NCBI GenBank assembly: GCA_014904845.1
Contig: MU119490.1
Span: 51,008-64,963, forward strand
Source: Acephala macrosclerotiorum
Lineage: Eukaryota > Ascomycota > Leotiomycetes > Helotiales > Mollisiaceae
Reading direction: 5' to 3'
DNA length: 13,956 bases
Below are positions 8,524 through 13,956 of the stretch, piece after piece. The notes beneath the pieces were generated by a model, which was given only the letters and a program-made list of their open reading frames with translations, had not been told where the DNA came from and made no database searches. How positions within the stretch are numbered: the first letter of the stretch is position 1; each line of letters begins with the position of its first letter. Position numbers and translations under genes: made by a program.

Positions 8524-9275
8524 CGAATATATTTATAAATTTATAAAATACAAAATTACATTTTTTAATATCTTTACAAATATTAATAATTTAATTTTAA
8601 AAATTGTATTTTATATAATATTTACTCGATAAATTATATTAAATTTATTAAAATTAATCGAAAAATAATTAAAAATATTTTAATTAATTAATAATAATAA
8701 TTTATAATAATATAATTTCTTTTTATAAAAATATATATAATTATCGATTTTTGTTTATTTTGAAATATATTTGAAATATATTTATTATTACTATAAAATT
8801 ATAATTCTTTTTTACGATTTTATTATAATAAAATAAATTCGTATAATTTTTAAATATAATAAAAAATATTTTATCGTATTAATTTTTTAATAATTTAATT
8901 TTAAAACAATAATCGTAAAAAATTTATAATTTAATATTAAAAATATTAAATAATTTTTTATTATATTTTTTATTATTATTAATATATATTTTTATTAAAT
9001 TCGTAAACGATTTTATTAATATATTTTATAAAAATTGAAAATTATTATATTGAAAATTATCGTTTAATTAAACGTTTTAATTAAAATTTATATTTTTTTA
9101 ATTTTATAAATTATTTTATTAATATATTAATTAATAAAATTATCGATTTAAAAATTGAATATTTGAAAATTGTATATTAAAATATTATATATTCAAAATT
9201 CGAATTTTATAGAATTAAATATTTAAAATATTTAAAATTTAAAAGTATTATAATCGTAAAAATAAATTATTTTAA
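8524..9275 (-). pseudogene. Degenerate coding frame of inner family A copy, possibly gag
   Basis: This is the reverse-complement counterpart of 3753-4516 and is similarly disrupted. Residual bases outside CpG here are mostly G on the + strand, that is C on the inferred coding strand, as in the outer copy. No motif is identifiable, and the gag assignment rests only on position near the inferred 5' LTR at 10501-10725. Confidence 0.3.
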
Positions 9276-9784
9276 AAAATAATATTATTTTAAACGATTT
9301 TTTTTTTCGATATTAATCGAATTTTATTTAAAATAAATATAAAATTTATTTTTATTTGTTAATTAATTTATTATTTTTTTTTAATTTATTTATAATATAT
9401 TTTTTTCGTTTTTTAATAATTATATTTTTCGTTCGTATAATATATTTTGCAATTTTCAAATAGAAATTAATATTATTTTAAAAAACGTATTTTTCGTTTA
9501 TTTATTAAAATTATTTTTAAAATATTTTTATATAATATAATTCGTATATTCGTTTTATTTATAGTATTTAATATTAAATACAATAAATATATTAATTATT
9601 ATTTTATTTAAATTTTTATTCGTTATATTAATTAATAAATTTTATATTTTTTTTTTAATTTTATATTTTTTTTTTTTAAATACTATTTTAAAAAATAAAA
9701 AATAATTAATTTTGTAAATAATTTTATAAATAATTTAAATATTTTAATAATATTAAATAATAAAAACGAATAAAAAAAAATAAA

Positions 9785-9789
9785 TATAA
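9785..9789. repeat. Target-site duplication TATAA, left
   Basis: TATAA at 9785-9789 is repeated at 9932-9936, immediately bracketing the 142-bp insertion. In an AT-rich region a 5-bp match can occur by chance, but it coincides with the ends of a block that is absent from the outer copy. Confidence 0.7.
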
Positions 9790-9814
9790 TATTACAAGAA
9801 TTCTGTCTCTATAT

Positions 9815-9835
9815 ACTAGTATTTCAAATACTAGT
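9815..9835. repeat. 21-base palindrome in the solo-LTR-like element
   Basis: Arms ACTAGTATTT and AAATACTAGT are perfectly complementary around a single central C (9825). It could form a hairpin or bind a dimeric protein. Its preservation in RIP-mutated surroundings fits the young age of the host insertion. Confidence 0.7.
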
Positions 9836-9896
9836 CCAATCACGTATTACGAATTATATAGTTCGTAGTAGTACTTTTTAATTGAATTAAACTTTT

Positions 9897-9920
9897 TATT
9901 ACTATTGTAGTATTACTATT
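9897..9920 (+). repeat. Direct repeat of TATTACTATT, 4-base spacer
   Basis: TATTACTATT occurs at 9897-9906 and again at 9911-9920 inside the solo-LTR-like element. Its significance is unknown. Confidence 0.5.
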
Positions 9921-10500
9921 TATACTTAACATATAAAAATAAATATAAAAACGAATATAAAAACGAATAAACGTTTTCAAAAAATAAATATTTTTAATAA
10001 ACGTTTTTATAGTACGTTTTTCGATAGTAATTTGTAAAAACTTCGTATAATTATAGTTTAATATCGATATATTATTTAATTGATTGATTTGAAATTGTAA
10101 AATATAAATATAATCGAAATAAAAAATAAAAAATAATATCGATTTAATGTAATACTTAAAATCAAATAATAAATATAATAATTCAATTAATTATTTGATT
10201 GAATTTTTCGTAAAATAATATTATTTTATATAATAAATACAAACTCGAATTAATCGTTTAAAAATACGAATTTCTTTATAATTAATTTTTTTAAATTTTT
10301 AAAAAACAATTAAATATTTCAATTTCGTTTTTATAAAAAGAAATAATAAAATCTTTTTATAGTTCAATAATTTTTAGCGATATTCGATCGAGATTTTTTA
10401 GTACTTTTTATAATAAATTTATTAATACTTTTAATTTGTTGTATTTCGTTTTTCTTAATAAATTTTTTTTAATTTGTAATTAAAAACAATTACTAATTAA

Positions 10501-10725
10501 TATTAATATTATACTAAAAATATTATATTATTAATAATATAATTTAAACGTACGTAAATTTTTTTTTGGAATTTTAATATACGTATTGATTTATAATTGA
10601 TTAAAAACTATTTAAAAAACGAAACTTGAAATACAAAAACTTTATTTTGAAAATAAAAATAAAACAATATTAATTATATGCGATTTCGAGTCGCACGTAA
10701 ATATTATATAATATTTGTTTCAATA
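10501..10725 (-). repeat. Right LTR of inner family A copy (225 bp)
   Basis: It begins TATTAATATT at 10501 and ends TTTCAATA at 10725, followed by the AAAAC duplication. It aligns without gaps to 4522-4746. The conserved block GCGATTTCGAGTCGCACGTA lies at 10680-10699. Read on the minus strand it is the 5' LTR, starting TATTGAAACAAATATT. It contains an 18-base perfect A/T palindrome shared with the left LTR (4545-4562 there). Confidence 0.88.
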
Positions 10726-10730
10726 AAAAC
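10726..10730. repeat. Target-site duplication AAAAC, right
   Basis: Second copy of the AAAAC found at 4517-4521. The outer copy resumes here and continues with GTTTATATTAAATTATAATT, matching the inner copy's minus strand from 8518 downwards. Confidence 0.85.
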
Positions 10731-12430
10731 GTTTATATTAAATTATAATTTGCGATCAAAATTAAATCAATCGAATATATAAAAAACGTAATAAAAAACG
10801 TAAATACAAATCAATTTTAATTTTTCGATTTTTTCGATTTAATAAAAAAACTAAAAAATTATTTTAAAATAATAATAATTATTATACAAATTATGATTAT
10901 TAAAAAAAAAAATTATATTTATAATAAATTAAATTATTAATCAATAAAATATATAATAAAAAAATGATAATAAATATATTTTAAATTTTAATAATACGTT
11001 TAATATATTATTAATCGTAATATTATAATAATTTATTATTAAAAAATTTTTATTAAATATAAAAATATAAAAAATCTCTCAAAAAATAATAAAATTAAAA
11101 AATCGATTAATTATTAATAAATATAAAAATAAAAAATAAAAATAAAATTTAATATTTATATTCGAAAATTATTACTCGTTTAAAATCTTTTAAAAAATTA
11201 TATCAAACGATGAAATTATAAAAATATTAATTATTAATTAATTACAATTTCAAATACTATAAAAAATTAATAATAAAATTTAATTAAACGTATTAATAAT
11301 TAATATTTACAAAATTCAATTTAATAAAAAAATTATATTATTACAAGAAATAATTCAAATTAATATATTTTATATCGTTTTAATAAATATATTATTTCTA
11401 TTTTATAAATAAAATAAAAATAAAATTCAATAATTTTAAAAACGTTTTAATTTAAAAAAATAAAATTACTTATAAATATTATTATATTAACAAAAAAAAT
11501 TTAATTTAAAATTATTTTATTAAAATCGAATTATAATAATTATATTAATAATTCGATTATTTATTAATATAACGTTTATTAAAAAAAATTTAACGTACAA
11601 ATTACAATATAAATATTAAATATATTTAATATTTTATTAAATATTATTATTATTATTAAATATATAACAAATTATTTAAAAAATTCAAATTTATTTTATA
11701 AAACGATTATAAATTTAATTATTTAATTATTATTAATATTTTATATTTAAACGAAAAATCAATTTTACAAATAATAAATTCAATAATAATATTTTAAATA
11801 ATTAAATTTTTGAAAAATATATTTATAAAAACAATTTAAAATATTTTTCAAATATATTAAATTAATATATATTAAAAACTATCAAATTATTTTATTTATA
11901 ATATAAATTTTTTTTTGTCGTTTATATAATTTTAATAATATATAAAAATAATAATAATTGAAATTAAATTTTTTTTATTAAAACTTATAATAATATAAAA
12001 AAAATAAAAAAATATTATATTTTATTACGACGAATTTACAAAATTATTTAAAACGAATTCACTAGTAAATAAATTAATAAAAAATTAATTTTATAAATAA
12101 TAATCAAAATAATAAACAATTTAATAAAATTAAACGAAATTATATTAATATTATTAATTTTTAAAATATACTTTAAAATAATCGTCGAAAATATATTATT
12201 TTTATTAATAATTAAAAAAATTAAAACAATTTATATAATTACTAAAAAAATACAACGTTTATATATCGAACGTTAAATTACGAACGCGTTTATAATAAAA
12301 AATAATTCGAATACGAAATTTATTTTAAATTTATTAATTTTTTCAAATATACGTATTTAATAAAAAAAAAAAATTAAAAAGAATTATATAAATTACTAAT
12401 AATAAACGAAAAAATATTTACGATTAATAT
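10726..12430 (+). mobile_element. Family A outer copy, second segment, cut at 12430
   Basis: This is the continuation of the element begun at 2336, collinear with the minus strand of 8523-6598. Similarity to the inner copy runs right up to the family B terminus at 12431. The expected remaining part (about 1.85 kb of interior plus the 3' LTR) is absent from the window. It has an A-rich + strand with no usable reading frame. Either a deletion removed the rest or the family B element was inserted here and the rest lies beyond 13956. Confidence 0.8.
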
Positions 12431-12689
12431 TGTAGAAAAACAATAAAACACAAAGCAAAAAAGTTCAACCGTAGATCAGTTCGTTTTAGTCAGTGGACTA
12501 GATTCATTCGAAGTAATTCGTAATCCGTAAATCAATTAATCAATCAATTAGAATAGAAATAGAAAAAGTTATTGATTAGTCTATAGTAAGCGAAAGCTCT
12601 TTATATACTAGAAAACACGTGACCAGTACTACTTTCGAAACTAGCTATTTACAAGGATTTTTGAAAAGAGAGTATATAATCTTACTACA
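12431..12689 (-). repeat. Putative 3' LTR of family B, right copy
   Basis: Read on the minus strand it starts TGTAG (12689-12685) and ends CTACA (12435-12431), the same 259 bp as 915-1173. A TATATAAAG box lies on the minus strand at 12607-12599, at the same relative place as the degraded TACATAAAAAG of the left copy, which supports a promoter inside the LTR. Confidence 0.45.
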
Positions 12690-12773
12690 ATCGTCTTTTC
12701 ATATAACGAGCTCGTTTCGAACCTCGAAAAAAAGAGCTAAAAAAAGAAAAAAAACTCGCTTTAAACAAAGAAT

Positions 12774-13485
12774 TTAAAACTCGAAATTTTTCAAATTATT
12801 ATTATTCTTTTTTAAGAATTTGATAATTTTTTCAATATTTTTATTAACGTTAAATTTTTTTACAATTTATTTTCTTTTCTTTTTAAGACTTAGTAAAAAG
12901 AAAAAAAGTAAACGAATTTCAAATTTAAATTTATCGTTAAAAATAATCAAATACTTTTAATTATTTTTTATAAGTATTATTAATTTTTTAGTTTTGTATT
13001 TAAAGAAAAACTTATTATTAAAAAATATTTTCATTTTTCTTATTTCAAAATATTAAAAAATTAGTTTGATTTGAATTATAATTTGTTTTTACTAATAAGT
13101 ATACAAATGTTTATTACTAAACGAATTTTAATAGTTTAATTATTGAAAAATTTTATATCGAATAACAAAGTAATTTAAAAATTTCGCGTAATAAATTATA
13201 TTGAAAATTGTATCGATTTTTTCAAATTAAATACTATCGAGAAAAAATTCGTTGTTAAAAAGTTCTTAAAATCAATTCTCGAAAAAAACTTGAAATTTAT
13301 TATAAATTTCTTTGAATTCTTCGTAAATAGTATTGCTAATAATTCTTTCGCTAGTACTAATAAGTATTAAACTCACGAAAAGTAAAATAAGAAAACTAGA
13401 ATTTTTAGAATTTTCAATGTATTTTCGATCGATAAAAGTTTTTATTTTATAAACGTGTAATTTCAATTTTTGAGATTCTTTTTTT
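12774..13485 (-). pseudogene. Degenerate element protein, inverted counterpart of 119-829
   Basis: The minus-strand frame is open from before 13466 to a TGA at 13274-13272, where the left copy keeps CGA. Conversely this copy keeps CAA where the left has TAA at 311. After further disruptions it ends at a TAA (12776-12774) corresponding to the left copy's terminal TGA. Shared residues include SQKLKL and FIDRKYIENSKN. The protein's upstream part should continue into 13486-13956 but is badly disrupted there. No function can be assigned. Confidence 0.55.
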
Positions 13486-13956
13486 ATAATATTTAATTAA
13501 ATTTATTTTAAGAGATTTCTAATTAAAATTCGATTTTTAGTACTAAAAAAAAAATTTATTCAAATAATTTTTTTAAAGAATCGAAATAATTAATTTATCG
13601 TTTTTTTATAGTCGTTAAACTATAAATAAATTATTTAAAATTTATTAAAAAAAAAAAATTTAATGTAAAATAAATTTAAATTTTAAAATATATTTTTTTT
13701 TTTTCGTAGAAAAATTGATTAATTTTATCGTTTTAATAGAATCTAATAAACTGAAAAAAAGTAATAAAATAAAAAAAATAGTTTTTAGAAAATTGATAAA
13801 ATAATAATTACAATTTGAAATCTATTTACAAAAATTAAACAATAAAAAAAAAGTACGTATTGTACAAAAAAAAAAATTTATTAAAAAAAGTTTATTAGTA
13901 GTAAAATTTCAATATATTAATTTTCTTAAGAAAAAGCGATAAAATATTTTTTTTTT
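13486..13956 (-). mobile_element. Further interior of right family B copy, no readable gene
   Basis: AT-rich sequence without similarity to the left copy, which is truncated at 120. The in-frame continuation of the degenerate protein has stops immediately upstream (the codons just before 13485 include two TAA). It is most likely the upstream coding region of the same element, destroyed by RIP. I see nothing else in it. Confidence 0.45.

Larger units (their letters stand above)
9790..9931. mobile_element. 142-bp solo-LTR-like insertion inside inner family A copy
   Basis: The aligned outer copy passes from 3225 to 3180 without this block, so it is an insertion in the inner copy. It starts TATTACAAG and ends CTTAACA, which match as TGTTA...TAACA-type termini allowing one C-to-T-type change, and is flanked by TATAA on both sides. 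It has visibly more G and C than its surroundings, including AGAATTCTGTCTC and CCAATCACGTATTACG, so it has been mutated less and is probably younger. It has no coding frame. The simplest reading is a solo LTR left by recombination of a short-LTR retrotransposon; a small terminal-inverted-repeat element is the alternative. Confidence 0.6.
4522..10725 (-). mobile_element. Family A LTR retrotransposon, complete inner copy, RIP-degraded
   Basis: The element is 6,204 bp, bounded by two direct 225-bp LTRs and a perfect AAAAC duplication. Removing it, with one duplication, joins 2336-4521 to 10726-12430. That product is collinear with the reverse complement of its own 6598-10725 segment, so it inserted into a sister copy in opposite orientation. 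Size and LTR structure fit a Ty3- or Ty1-type retrotransposon. The coding strand is inferred to be minus, because the minus strand is A-rich and the probable gag-like frame lies nearer the right LTR. The whole interior is destroyed by RIP-type mutation; I could not confirm reverse transcriptase, RNase H or integrase motifs. It carries a later 142-bp insertion (9790-9931). Confidence 0.85.
12431..13956 (-). mobile_element. Family B retroelement, right inverted copy, running off window
   Basis: It begins TGTAGAA at 12431 directly against outer family A sequence. The first about 1,055 bases (to about 13485) are an inverted match to 1173-120. It continues as AT-rich sequence to the window end without a visible boundary, so it is probably longer than the left copy. 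It is more heavily mutated near its terminus than the left copy: positions that are C or G at 1100-1170 are largely T or A here. No 5' LTR is in view. Confidence 0.7.

Noticed and set aside
1881..13956. Mitochondrial or apicomplexan origin suggested by extreme A/T content
   Set aside because: Paired copies differ by RIP-type transitions. Nuclear LTR retrotransposons with target-site duplications and a GC-balanced fungal LysM-CBM20 gene are present. No mitochondrial gene or tRNA was seen.

Overview
The window looks like an AT-rich, repeat-induced point mutation (RIP)-degraded transposon block from a filamentous ascomycete (Pezizomycotina) with a bipartite genome. By eye almost all of it is extremely AT-rich. 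What G and C remains sits largely in CpG, and paired repeat copies differ mainly by C-to-T and G-to-A transitions. Two stretches have ordinary base composition: 1-119, and about 1080-1875, which holds the only recognisable host gene. I found no intact gene, tRNA, rRNA or CRISPR array.

Layout. (1) 1-119 is a GC-balanced remnant of unknown identity. (2) 120-1173 is a RIP-damaged mobile element, here called family B. It has a degenerate coding frame on the + strand and a likely 259-bp 3' LTR ending at 1173. (3) 1245-1880 on the minus strand is the 3' part of a gene encoding a fungal LysM domain followed by a C-terminal CBM20 starch-binding domain. Its frame is open and its natural stop is kept, but its 5' end is lost at an abrupt AT-rich junction. 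(4) 1881-2335 is an almost pure A/T desert. (5) 2336-12430 is a nest of LTR retrotransposons of one family, here called family A. An outer + strand copy (2336-4521 and 10726-12430) is split by a complete copy in the opposite orientation (4522-10725). The inner copy has two 225-bp LTRs and a perfect 5-bp target-site duplication, AAAAC. The inner copy is itself interrupted by a 142-bp solo-LTR-like element (9790-9931) flanked by perfect TATAA duplications. (6) 12431 to the window end is a second family B copy, inverted relative to the first.

So the window contains two sets of large inverted repeats: family B arms of about 1,055 bp separated by about 11.3 kb, and the opposed family A copies. Insertion order can be read from it: outer A first, then inner A, then the solo-LTR-like element. 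The right-hand B copy abuts outer A at 12430/12431, where outer A stops before its 3' part. The missing part may lie beyond the window.

The genes do not form a working system. I see no evidence for a new defence or metabolic system. The points of most interest are the trapped LysM-CBM20 gene fragment and the readable history of nested insertion and RIP. Family names A and B are local labels, and superfamily assignment (Ty3 or Ty1) was not possible with confidence.
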